A stretch of DNA of 32,171 nt from positions 1 to 32,171 of the forward strand of contig DVLB01000009.1 of assembly GCA_018715695.1 (NCBI GenBank), written 5' to 3'. Source of the DNA: Candidatus Galloscillospira stercoripullorum. GTDB taxonomy: Bacteria; Bacillota; Clostridia; Oscillospirales; Oscillospiraceae. Below, one piece after another: positions 1 to 6,719 of the stretch. The notes under the pieces were generated by a model. It did not search any database, had not been told where the DNA came from, and saw only the letters and a list, made by a program, of their open reading frames with translations. Made by a program: the position numbers and the translations under genes. Within the stretch, counting starts at the first letter, position 1; each line of letters opens with the position of its first letter.

Positions 1-16
1 GGTTATGGAATGTGTC

Positions 17-901
17 TCAGGCGTTGGGGGAGACGCAGCAGGCGGCCTCGATCTCGTCGGCGGCGTCGGCGCTCATGGCCCAATCCAGGAAGGCCTGGGC
101 GGCCTCGGACAGCTCGGTGCCCTCCTTGGTGACCATGACGAAGGGACGCTGGATCTCATAAGTACCGTCAGCCACAGTGGCCTCGGAGGGGGCCACGCCG
201 TTGACCTGCACAGCGGTCACAGTGTCGTCCACAGCGGACAGGGAGGCGTAGCCAATGGCGTTGGGGTTGCCGGCCACGGAGCCGATCACCTCGCCGGTGG
301 ACTCGTACTCGTTGGTGTAGACGCACTGGTCCTCAACGCCCACGATCTCCTCGAAGGCGCCGCGGGTGCCGGAAGCGGCGTCACGGCCGATGACGGCGAT
401 GGGGGCGTCGGCGCCGCCCAGCTCAGACCAGTTGGTGATGGTACCGTTGTAGATCTGGGCGATCTGCTCCACAGTCAGGCTGGTCACGGTGTTGGCGGGG
501 TTGATGACAACGGCCACACCGTCCAGGGCCACGATGTTCTCCACGGCGCCCTCAGCCTTCTCCTCGTCAGTCAGCGCACGGGAGGCAAGGCCGATGTCCA
601 CGGTGCCGTTCAAGACGTTGGTGATGCCGGAACCGGAGCCGGTGCCGGAATAGTTCACGGTCACGTCAGGCTGAATGACCTCGAAGCTCTCCTGGAAGGC
701 GGCCATCACGTCGGCCATGGAGGTGGAGCCGTCGGTATTCACGGTGCCGGAGATGGGGGCCTCGGTGGGATCGGCGGGCTGCTGGGTCTGGGTGTTGCTG
801 GGGGTATCGGTGGGGTCGCTGGCGGCGGGAGCGCAGCTGGCGAGCAGAGCGGCGCTGAGGGCAAGGGACGCGCCCAGGGCAAGGATCTTATTGAGTTTCA
901 T
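17..901 (-). CDS. pstS: Phosphate ABC transporter substrate-binding lipoprotein PstS
   Basis: Extracytoplasmic phosphate-binding lipoprotein that delivers Pi to the PstCAB importer. Seen: a 294-residue reading with a basic N-terminus, a hydrophobic stretch and a lipobox ending at Cys23 (LLASC), then a Thr/Pro-rich tether and a PBP fold with the motifs GSTSMADVM near the start, GSGSGIT and RDAASGTRGAF, the phosphate-contacting loops of PstS. I start at 901 because an in-frame ATG there gives the signal peptide directly and has GGAG 10 nt upstream; the open frame continues to 946 without a better site. It ends at a TGA right by the left edge, so pstC, pstA and pstB, if co-transcribed, lie outside. 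Pho-box-like repeats upstream suggest phosphate-starvation control. Confidence 0.95.
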   Translation of the reverse strand: MKLNKILALGASLALSAALLASCAPAASDPTDTPSNTQTQQPADPTEAPISGTVNTDGSTSMADVMAAFQESFEVIQPDVTVNYSGTGSGSGITNVLNGTVDIGLASRALTDEEKAEGAVENIVALDGVAVVINPANTVTSLTVEQIAQIYNGTITNWSELGGADAPIAVIGRDAASGTRGAFEEIVGVEDQCVYTNEYESTGEVIGSVAGNPNAIGYASLSAVDDTVTAVQVNGVAPSEATVADGTYEIQRPFVMVTKEGTELSEAAQAFLDWAMSADAADEIEAACCVSPNA

Positions 902-951
902 TGTCTCGTTTCTCCAATCATCATTTTTGTCCGTTTTGCGGTACAAGAAGG

Positions 952-1006
952 AGTATACCGGCTCTTTGTAAAGTTGTCCTTCAGTCTATTGTAAAGTGTG
1001 GGTAAA
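952..1006 (-). promoter_or_regulatory. pstS promoter with Pho-box-like direct repeats
   Basis: Read on the minus strand, TTTACC and TTTACA are exactly 11 bp apart (1006-1001 and 995-990), and another TTTACA follows 23 bp on (972-967). This resembles the PhoP box of Firmicutes, TT(A/T/C)ACA repeated at about 11 bp. A weak -35 (AGGACA, 980-975) lies 17 bp from a -10 TATACT (957-952). A poor -35 covered by activator repeats is the usual design of an activated Pho promoter. Activation by a PhoP protein is inferred. Confidence 0.55.
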
Positions 1007-1040
1007 GTCTCCTTTCTCTCTAGGATGTCCCGCTTTACAA

Positions 1041-1078
1041 AAGAAAACCCGGCGCGGATGGAAAACATCCGTGCCGGG
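1041..1078 (-). terminator. Intrinsic terminator of rpoN
   Basis: A 13-bp stem (1048-1060 with 1066-1078, one G-T pair) with loop GAAAA. On the minus strand it is followed by TTTTCTTTTG. It lies just past the rpoN stop codon. Confidence 0.85.
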
Positions 1079-1096
1079 CATGCTGTTTTTCTGTTG

Positions 1097-2473
1097 TCAG
1101 TCAGCCGTGCTCTCGCCGCGTCCCTTGCGGAGCGCAGCGCTGGGAAGGCCCAGCTCGTCCCGGTACTTGGCCACGGTGCGCCGGGATAGGATGCATCCCT
1201 CTTCCGCCATGCGCAGGCACAGCTTCTGGTCGGACAGAGGGGCGCGCTTGTCCTCCTGCTCCACCAGGCGGCGGAGCAGGGCCTTGGCGGCCTCCGGGGC
1301 TGTTCCGTCGCCGGAGGTACATCCTCCCAGGCCGCGGGAGAAAAAGTAGCCCAGGGGATAGACTCCGGCGGAGCACTGGATGTACTTGTCCCGCACAGCG
1401 CGGCTGACTGTGGACTCGTGAATCCCCAGTTTCCTGGCCACGTCGGCCATGGTCATGGGCCGCAGATGGCCCCGCCCCCGGCGGAAAAAGGCCTCCTGCT
1501 CCTCCAGGATGCAGGCCGCGCAGTCCATGAGGGTGGTTCGCCGCTGCTCGATGCTGCGGATGACCCACTTGGCCTGTCTGATCTTTTCGCTCAGGTACTT
1601 CTCCACCTGTTCATCGCCGCTCTCCTTCATGAGCTGCTGGTAATAGCCGCTCAGGCGAAGGGTGGGAAAGAAATAGTCGTTGGTGAGCAGTTCAAAGTGA
1701 TCCGGAAAGCTGGCCACGATGATGTCGGGGGTGATATAGGTCAGCCGCTCCCGGGCAGCAAAACCCGCCCCCGGTCTGGGATTGAGCTTTCGGATATGCT
1801 CGCAGGCACGCCGGACCGCTTCCTCCTCCTCCCCCAGCTCCCGGGCGATATGGGAGAGGCGGTTTTTGGCCAGGTCATCCAGGTGATGCTCCACAATGGC
1901 CAGGGAGAGCGCGTCATCCTCCCCCCTGCGCCGGAGCTGAAGGGCGAGGCACTCGGCCAGGTCCCGGGCTCCCACTCCCGCGGGCTCCAGGGACTGTATG
2001 AGCTCCAGGGCCCGGAAGGCCAGCTCCTCCTCCAGGTCCAGCTCTCGCGCCAGCGCGGGGAGCTCCTCATCCAGCCAGCCGTTGGAATCCAGGCTCTCCA
2101 CCAGCAGCGTGCATGCCTGCCGCAGCGGTCCGGGCAGCTCCATAGTGCCCACCTGGGAGAGGACGTAGCGGCACAGGTCCTCCTCCCCGTCGTCCACACC
2201 GCCCAGCCGCTCCAAGGTGTCCTCCTCGGCGTCCTGCTGATGGTAGCAATAATTCTGACGGTCGTTGGACTCCAGCCATTCCAGTTTCCTGCGCAGGTCG
2301 GAGCCGCTCTCCTCCACGCGCGTCCTCTCGTCCGCCTCCAGCACCGGGTTCTCCTGCAGGGTCTCCCGGAGGTAGTCCAGCAATTCCTGGGAGCCCATCT
2401 GGAGGATCTCCACCGACTGCATCATCTGGGGCGACAGAGTCTGGCTCTGCCGCTGCTCCTGCGAAAGTTCCAT
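1097..2473 (-). CDS. rpoN: RNA polymerase sigma-54 factor
   Basis: Sigma-54, which directs RNA polymerase to -24/-12 promoters and needs an AAA+ activator. The 458-residue protein shows the full domain order: Gln/Leu-rich region I (about 1-45, LSPQMMQSVEILQM), core-binding domain, HTH region (DVARKLGIHESTVSRAVRDK followed by GVYPLGYFFSRG), and the RpoN box at about 431-438 (RRTVAKYR). Length is normal for Firmicutes. The ATG at 2473 is preceded by a purine-rich site (GGTGGGAGAG), and the only good promoter lies at 2505-2533, inside the longer open frame, so the extension to 2602 should not be translated. It stands alone; no bEBP gene or obvious -24/-12 promoter was noticed nearby. Confidence 0.96.
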   Translation of the reverse strand: MELSQEQRQSQTLSPQMMQSVEILQMGSQELLDYLRETLQENPVLEADERTRVEESGSDLRRKLEWLESNDRQNYCYHQQDAEEDTLERLGGVDDGEEDLCRYVLSQVGTMELPGPLRQACTLLVESLDSNGWLDEELPALARELDLEEELAFRALELIQSLEPAGVGARDLAECLALQLRRRGEDDALSLAIVEHHLDDLAKNRLSHIARELGEEEEAVRRACEHIRKLNPRPGAGFAARERLTYITPDIIVASFPDHFELLTNDYFFPTLRLSGYYQQLMKESGDEQVEKYLSEKIRQAKWVIRSIEQRRTTLMDCAACILEEQEAFFRRGRGHLRPMTMADVARKLGIHESTVSRAVRDKYIQCSAGVYPLGYFFSRGLGGCTSGDGTAPEAAKALLRRLVEQEDKRAPLSDQKLCLRMAEEGCILSRRTVAKYRDELGLPSAALRKGRGESTAD

Positions 2474-2504
2474 CTCTCTCCCACCTGGCTTTTGAATTTT
2501 TTTC

Positions 2505-2533
2505 AGTATACCATGGTGCGGGGAGGATTTCAA
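2505..2533 (-). promoter_or_regulatory. rpoN promoter
   Basis: Minus strand TTGAAA (2533-2528), 17-bp spacer ending TGG (extended -10), TATACT (2510-2505). Predicted start near 2498 gives a leader of about 25 nt and supports the rpoN start at 2473. From 2534 to 2690 I see no gene. Confidence 0.75.
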
Positions 2534-2690
2534 TCGGGAAGCCGCTGGGGAAGTCAGGCTGTTTCCTCTCGCCGCCCTCCTTCCCTGGAGCTGTCTCTGC
2601 ACCGGCAGGGCCGGGGCTGAGGCACGGGCGTCTCCTTTTCCCTCTCAAGCGTAAATTTTTCGTTTTCCGCGCGTGGTCAATATTTTCTTC

Positions 2691-2719
2691 TTGACAATAT
2701 CGTTCCCTTCTGGTATTAT
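2691..2719 (+). promoter_or_regulatory. Promoter of the tRNA unit
   Basis: TTGACA (2691-2696), 17-bp spacer ending TGG, TATTAT (2714-2719): a near-consensus sigma-A promoter with an extended -10, about 25 nt before the first tRNA. Confidence 0.85.
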
Positions 2720-2744
2720 AACTTCTGCTGTGGACGAGCCAGAT

Positions 2745-2820
2745 GCTGGTGTAGCTCAGTTGGTAGAGCAGCTGATTTGTAATCAGCAGGTCGGGGGTTC
2801 GAGTCCGTCCACCAGCTCCA
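2745..2820 (+). tRNA. tRNA-Thr (anticodon TGT)
   Basis: A 76-nt cloverleaf: acceptor arms GCTGGTG and CACCAGC, D-arm region GTAGCTCAGTTGGTAGAGC, anticodon stem CTGAT/ATCAG with loop TTTGTAA (anticodon TGT), T-arm with GGTTCGAGTCC, and an encoded 3' CCA. Confidence 0.96.
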
Positions 2821-2825
2821 TCGTC

Positions 2826-2928
2826 GACATAAGCTTCGGAGCGCTCGCTTCCGTGTCAACACGAAAGCTCGTTTCCTCCGCTATGTCTCCTCTTCAAATG
2901 GAACCCGCTCCGCTGGGCTTCCATTTGA
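2826..2928 (+). other. Folded spacer between tRNA-Thr and tRNA-Tyr
   Basis: The 122 nt between the two tRNAs hold two hairpins in the transcript. The first has an outer stem GACATA/TATGTC (2826-2831 with 2882-2887) enclosing a hairpin GCTT-c-CGTG, loop TCAA, CACG-a-AAGC. The second is a 13-bp stem with one bulged C (2894-2906 with 2915-2928) and an 8-nt loop. Neither is followed by a T-run, so they are not terminators. They may guide tRNA processing or be a copy of a dispersed repeat. Confidence 0.55.
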
Positions 2929-2942
2929 TTCTAAGTTAATAT

Positions 2943-3027
2943 GGAGGAGTTCCCGAGTGGCCAAAGGGGGCAGACTGTAAATCTGTTGCGTCTCGCTTCG
3001 GTGGTTCGAATCCACCCTCCTCCACCA
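2943..3027 (+). tRNA. tRNA-Tyr (anticodon GTA)
   Basis: An 85-nt class II tRNA: acceptor GGAGGAG/CTCCTCC with discriminator A and encoded CCA, anticodon arm GCAGA-CTGTAAA-TCTGT (anticodon GTA), a long variable arm of about 15 nt as bacterial tRNA-Tyr requires, and a T-arm GGTTCGAATCC. Confidence 0.96.
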
Positions 3028-3028
3028 A

Positions 3029-3062
3029 AAGTCGGCAAGCACCTGAGTGCTTGCCGACTTTT
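3029..3062 (+). terminator. Terminator of the tRNA unit
   Basis: Perfect 14-bp stem (3029-3042 with 3047-3060), loop CTGA, then TTACTTG, directly after the tRNA-Tyr CCA. The T-run is short but the stem is strong. Confidence 0.85.
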
Positions 3063-3284
3063 ACTTGTTCGTCCTTCAATCTTCACCAAGTTTGCAGGGA
3101 TGATTTTGGGAGGCGAACAAACGATAGTGGACCGTGAATCAGTATAGCGTGGTTTTCCACAGAAAAGCCCATGCTCCCTTCTCTCTGTCCCTCTCTTCGG
3201 CAAAATCCCCGCCTGGGGTGCCGCTCTGATCCTTCGGGCCATCCACCCACAGGAAAATTTTTGTATACTTTTCAAAAGAACCGT

Positions 3285-3538
3285 GCTATACTATGTGGTG
3301 TATAGCTCCCCGTCAGGGTCGAGCAGCTTTTGTTTTGGCTTTCTGTGCGCAGGGCGCACCGAAAATAAAGCAGGACACAAATCAGCAGCGTACAGCGGCG
3401 ACGGACGTCCCTTTTTCCGGCGAGGCAGGGCCGGAAAGAGTGGAAGACATCGCCTTGTTTTAGTGCGCTTTGTTGTGCTGTCCTTACATACCGAGCCATC
3501 GGTAACGGATTATGATAAGGAGTGTTAATAACGACAAC
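3285..3538 (+). promoter_or_regulatory. RNase J extended -10 promoter and long leader
   Basis: TGcTATACT (3285-3293) is an extended -10 element with no clear -35. It would start a leader of about 240 nt before the RNase J start codon. The leader has a hairpin of about 11 bp with one wobble (3411-3421 with 3430-3440). From 3063 to 3284 I see no gene or clear element. Confidence 0.5.
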
Positions 3539-5197
3539 ATGGCAGAAAAACTGAAAATCATCTCTCTGGGTGGTCTCAACGAGATCGGCAAGAACATCAC
3601 CGTCTACGAATATGGCGGGGACATGATCGTGGTGGACGTGGGCATGGGCTTCCCCGATGACGACATGTACGGCATCGACGTGGTCATCCCCGACTTTTCC
3701 TATCTCATCAAGAACAGGGACCGTATCCGGGCCATCTTCCTCACCCACGGGCATGAGGACCACATCGGCTCTATCCCCTATCTGCTGCGGGAGATCCAGG
3801 TGCCCATCTACGCCACCCGGATGACCGCAGGACTTGTCAAGCTCAAGCTGGAGGAGCACCGGCTGCTGAGTAAGACCAAGCTCATCACCTGCGAGGCGGG
3901 GGAGACGGTGAAGGCGGGCAAGTTCACCGTGGAATTCATCCACGCCAACCACTCCATCGCCGACGCGGTGTCCTTTGCCATCAAGTGCCCGGTGGGTGTG
4001 TGCATCCACACCGGCGACTTCAAGATCGACCCCACCCCGGTGTCCGGCGGCATGATGGACCTTGCCCGGCTGGGTCAGCTGGGCAAGGAGGGTGTTCTGG
4101 CCCTGCTTGCCGACTCCACCAACGTGGAGCGGCCCGGCTTCACCAAGAGCGAGCGGAGCGTAGGCGCCAGCTTTGACGCCCTGTTCCGGGGCTGTGAGGA
4201 GCGGATCATCGTCACCACCTTCGCCTCCAACGTGGACCGGATGCAGCAGATCATCTCGGTGGCCGCCAAGTACGGCCGCAAGGTGGCGGTGACCGGCCGG
4301 AGCATGGAAAACGCCATCAAGGTCTCCACGGAGCTGGGGTATATGAGCATCCCCGCCGGAGTGCTGGTAGACGTGAACCATCTCAAGAGCCTGCCCAAGA
4401 ACAAGGTGTGCATCATCACCACTGGCAGCCAGGGCGAGACCATGTCCGCCCTGACCCGGATGGCCTTCAACACCCACCGGCAGGTGGACATCCAGGCGGG
4501 AGACCGGGTGATCATCTCGGCCTCGGCCATCCCGGGCAACGAAAACGCCATTGGCAACGTCATCAACGAGCTCTACCGCAAGGGCGCTGATGTGGTCAAC
4601 GAGCGGGAGGCCCCCCTCCACGTCTCCGGCCACGCCTGCCAGGACGAGCTGAAAATCGTCCACGCCCTGGTCAAGCCCAAGTTCTTTATCCCCGTCCACG
4701 GCGAACAGCGGCATCTCAAGATTCATGCCAAACTAGCCCGTGAGATGGGCATGGACCCCAAGAACATCCTCATCAGCGACATCGGCAAGGTCATGGAGCT
4801 CACCCCCAACTCCGCCCGCATCAACGGCACAGTGCCTGCGGGTCGGGTGTTCGTGGATGGCTACGGCGTGGGCGACGTGGGCAGCGTGGTCCTGCGGGAC
4901 CGCAAGCACCTGGCGGAGGACGGCATGATCGTGGTGGTCACCTCCATGTCCGCCGAGGATGGCAGCGTGGTCTCCGGCCCCGACATCATCACCCGGGGCT
5001 TCGTGTATGTCAAGGAGTCCGAGGGTCTTATGGAGGAACTGCGCGGCGTGGCGATCAACGCCCTGCGCGAGTGCGAGGCGGAGCACACCACCGACTGGTC
5101 GGCCATCAAGTCCCAGCTCAAGAACGACCTGTCCGGTTTCCTCTACAAAAAGACCAAGCGCAACCCCATGATCCTGCCCGTTATCATGGAGGTCTGA
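3539..5197 (+). CDS. rnj: Ribonuclease J (5'-3' exonuclease and endonuclease)
   Basis: Beta-CASP metallo-beta-lactamase RNase of mRNA decay and rRNA processing in Firmicutes, acting in the cytoplasm. The 552-residue length matches RNase J1 (about 555). The zinc motif HGHEDHIG is near residue 72, further ligands occur in FIHANHS and IHTGDFKID, the beta-CASP core includes GSQGET, and the VSGHA and VHGEQRH motifs follow before the C-terminal domain. The ATG at 3539 gives the family N-terminus ([19 protein letters not shown]). Its AAGGAG lies about 16 nt away, longer than usual. The in-frame ATG at 3512 would place that AAGGAG inside the gene and has no site of its own. It is the only gene in its unit. 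Confidence 0.95.
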   Translation: MAEKLKIISLGGLNEIGKNITVYEYGGDMIVVDVGMGFPDDDMYGIDVVIPDFSYLIKNRDRIRAIFLTHGHEDHIGSIPYLLREIQVPIYATRMTAGLVKLKLEEHRLLSKTKLITCEAGETVKAGKFTVEFIHANHSIADAVSFAIKCPVGVCIHTGDFKIDPTPVSGGMMDLARLGQLGKEGVLALLADSTNVERPGFTKSERSVGASFDALFRGCEERIIVTTFASNVDRMQQIISVAAKYGRKVAVTGRSMENAIKVSTELGYMSIPAGVLVDVNHLKSLPKNKVCIITTGSQGETMSALTRMAFNTHRQVDIQAGDRVIISASAIPGNENAIGNVINELYRKGADVVNEREAPLHVSGHACQDELKIVHALVKPKFFIPVHGEQRHLKIHAKLAREMGMDPKNILISDIGKVMELTPNSARINGTVPAGRVFVDGYGVGDVGSVVLRDRKHLAEDGMIVVVTSMSAEDGSVVSGPDIITRGFVYVKESEGLMEELRGVAINALRECEAEHTTDWSAIKSQLKNDLSGFLYKKTKRNPMILPVIMEV

Positions 5198-5222
5198 ATT
5201 TACCGCCGCGGCATAAACGCAA

Positions 5223-5270
5223 AGAGAGCGCGGAGACCGAAATCCGGTCTCCGCGCTCTTTGTTTATTAT
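5223..5270 (+). terminator. Terminator between converging rnj and zinc-ribbon gene
   Basis: A long GC-rich stem (AGAGCGCGGAGACC with GGTCTCCGCGCTCT) with a short A-rich loop, followed by TTTGTTTATTAT on the plus strand. On the minus strand it is followed by CTTTGCGTTTATG, so it may also serve the converging gene. Confidence 0.85.
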
Positions 5271-5278
5271 GGCCGCCG

Positions 5279-6283
5279 TCAGTTGCAGCGGACGATGCAC
5301 GTGGCGGTATTACCAGCGGCATCCTTAGCGGTGATGGTGCAAGTGCCAGCGCCCACCCGGGCGACAGTACCGCCTGCGCTCACCGTAGCCACCGCACTGT
5401 TGCTGGTAGACCAGGTCACGGTGCCGGAAGCCCCGGTAACAGTGATGGTATAGGTGGGCCAGGTCTCATTGAGGGTGAAGTCCTCCCGGCTCAGCGAAAG
5501 GCCCCCGGAGGGCGCCTGCGTAGGCGTGGAAACAGGACCGCTGTCAGAACCGATGGTGGAGTAGACCTTGCAGGTCTGGGAATAGCCGCCGGCCATGGTG
5601 GCGGTGATGACGGCGCTGCCTGGTCCCACGGCGGACACCCGCCCGTTCTGGTCCACGGTGAGGGCACTGGGATTGGAGGAGCTCCAGGTGATCTCCCCAG
5701 TGGTGCCCGCGGGGGAGAAGGTAACCTGGATGGTCACCGGGTCGGGATACTGGCGACTGATGGAGAACTCAGTGTAGCTGAGGGTAAAGCTGGTGGCAGT
5801 CTGCCCGTCCGGGGTGGGCTCGGTGGAGGGCTCAGGCTCCTCGCTCTCCACAGGGTCGGTGGGCTCCGCCGACACGTCGCCGGGATCGGGCGTCTGGGTG
5901 ACCTGCTCCGAAGGATTGGGGTCCACGTTCCCCCGAATGATCCAAGGGCGGATGATGGTAATGACGACGAAGATGGCCGCGGCGATAATAACCAGGGAGA
6001 GCACCGTGCTCACGATTTTTCCTACCGAAGGAGGCCCGCCGTAGCCGCCGCCCCGTCGGTTGCCCAGGCGCTTGCCGCCCTTGCGGCGGACAGGACGTTC
6101 CTCGTACTCGTCCTCCTCATATTCGTCCAGGTCGTCATACTCCTCCTCGCGGCCGCCACCCCGTTCTCTCTCCCGGGCCTCCCAGGCGTCCTCCTCGCAG
6201 AAGGGACAGTGTTTATAGGTAGCGGAGTAGTCTTCTCCGCAGACGTCACAGTGGATCATCTCATTGGCGGATCGTTTGGCCAT
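5279..6283 (-). CDS. Zinc-ribbon membrane protein with two Big_2 Ig-like domains
   Basis: Function unknown. The 334-residue protein has: an N-terminal zinc ribbon with two CxxC pairs (CDVC and CPFC, within the first 35 residues); a Glu/Arg-rich acidic stretch, then a basic Arg/Gly stretch; one membrane segment (IVSTVLSLVIIAAAIFVVI); a Pro/Thr/Glu-rich extracytoplasmic linker; and two tandem Big_2-like domains, each with the ITWSSSNPSALTV or VTWSTSNSAVATV core and a closing GSAVITA or GTCTITA strand. Positive charges before the membrane segment put the zinc ribbon inside the cell and the Big domains outside. The ATG at 6283 has a perfect AGGAGGG 7 nt upstream; the extension to 6364 is not needed. 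It is divergent from the AAA+ ATPase. A cell-surface tether or sensor role is a guess. Confidence 0.85.
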   Translation of the reverse strand: MAKRSANEMIHCDVCGEDYSATYKHCPFCEEDAWEARERERGGGREEEYDDLDEYEEDEYEERPVRRKGGKRLGNRRGGGYGGPPSVGKIVSTVLSLVIIAAAIFVVITIIRPWIIRGNVDPNPSEQVTQTPDPGDVSAEPTDPVESEEPEPSTEPTPDGQTATSFTLSYTEFSISRQYPDPVTIQVTFSPAGTTGEITWSSSNPSALTVDQNGRVSAVGPGSAVITATMAGGYSQTCKVYSTIGSDSGPVSTPTQAPSGGLSLSREDFTLNETWPTYTITVTGASGTVTWSTSNSAVATVSAGGTVARVGAGTCTITAKDAAGNTATCIVRCN

Positions 6284-6363
6284 TGATATCCCTCCTATTG
6301 GCGTTCCTTTCTTTATAACAATGTCGCAATTGATCTGAAAACGGCTGGGATCAGCTCTTTTCA

Positions 6364-6386
6364 AATAAACCGCATGGCGGTTTATT
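6364..6386 (-). other. Leader hairpin of the zinc-ribbon gene
   Basis: Perfect 10-bp stem (6364-6373 with 6377-6386) with a 3-nt loop, in the predicted 5' leader about 80 nt before the start codon. It abuts the left arm of the 15-bp inverted repeat. Confidence 0.5.
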
Positions 6387-6405
6387 CAGCAGACATTATA
6401 ACATA

Positions 6406-6434
6406 ATAGTACACGCTGCGGCGGAAATCGTCAA
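6406..6434 (-). promoter_or_regulatory. Promoter of the zinc-ribbon gene
   Basis: Minus strand TTGACG (6434-6429), 17-bp spacer, TACTAT (6411-6406). A second -10-like TATAAT (6400-6395) overlaps the inverted-repeat arm. Predicted start is near 6399. Confidence 0.6.
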
Positions 6435-6493
6435 CCGCAATCGCGAAATTCCGGCGTTATTTTCTCTGTGTTATGTCTACCAAACCTCCTGAC

Positions 6494-6522
6494 TTGATTC
6501 CACCCATGGAATTGGATATAAT
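6494..6522 (+). promoter_or_regulatory. Promoter of the AAA+ ATPase gene
   Basis: TTGATT (6494-6499), 17-bp spacer, TATAAT (6517-6522); the -10 overlaps the right repeat arm by 2 bp. Predicted start near 6529 gives a leader of about 190 nt. Confidence 0.7.
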
Positions 6523-6558
6523 AATGTCTGCTGAACAAAGCGGCAAGCGGTCTGTTCC

Positions 6559-6607
6559 CGCGGTCATAGCCGCGCAATTTTACAAAAGCCGCTAAAAAAG
6601 CGGCTTT
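6559..6607 (+). other. Two hairpins in the AAA+ gene leader
   Basis: CGCGG-TCATAG-CCGCG (6559-6574) is followed by AAAGCCGCT-AAAAA-AGCGGCTTT (6585-6607). The second is 9 bp and perfect but is followed by CGGTCC rather than a T-run, so it is only a weak terminator or attenuator candidate. I saw no ORF in 6608-6719. Confidence 0.45.
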
Positions 6608-6719
6608 CGGTCCAAATTACTCGAAATACTTACTTCTGAACAAAGGGAAGGCCAGGGCTTTCGGCTTTGTCAGGACGCGGTATGATAGCCGGCAGAATAA
6701 ATGGGAGGAGTGGAGGGCC

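Larger units (their letters stand above)
6385..6535. repeat. 15-bp perfect inverted repeat flanking two outward promoters
   Basis: The left arm, 6385-6399, reads TTCAGCAGACATTAT. The right arm, 6521-6535, is its exact reverse complement. The 121-bp interior holds a minus-strand promoter near its left end and a plus-strand promoter near its right end, both pointing outward, and each arm falls at a predicted transcription start. Possible readings: recombination sites of an invertible promoter segment, paired operators for one regulator, or matching mRNA 5' ends. The sequence does not decide between them. Confidence 0.6.

Noticed and set aside
1097-2602. A longer RpoN start at 2602
   Set aside because: The promoter at 2505-2533 lies inside that extension, and the family N-terminus begins at 2473 with a ribosome site.
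3272-4726. A 484-residue open frame antisense to RNase J (and similar long antisense frames over pstS, rpoN, serA and serC)
   Set aside because: Compositional shadows of well-recognised genes; no family motifs and no promoter or ribosome site.
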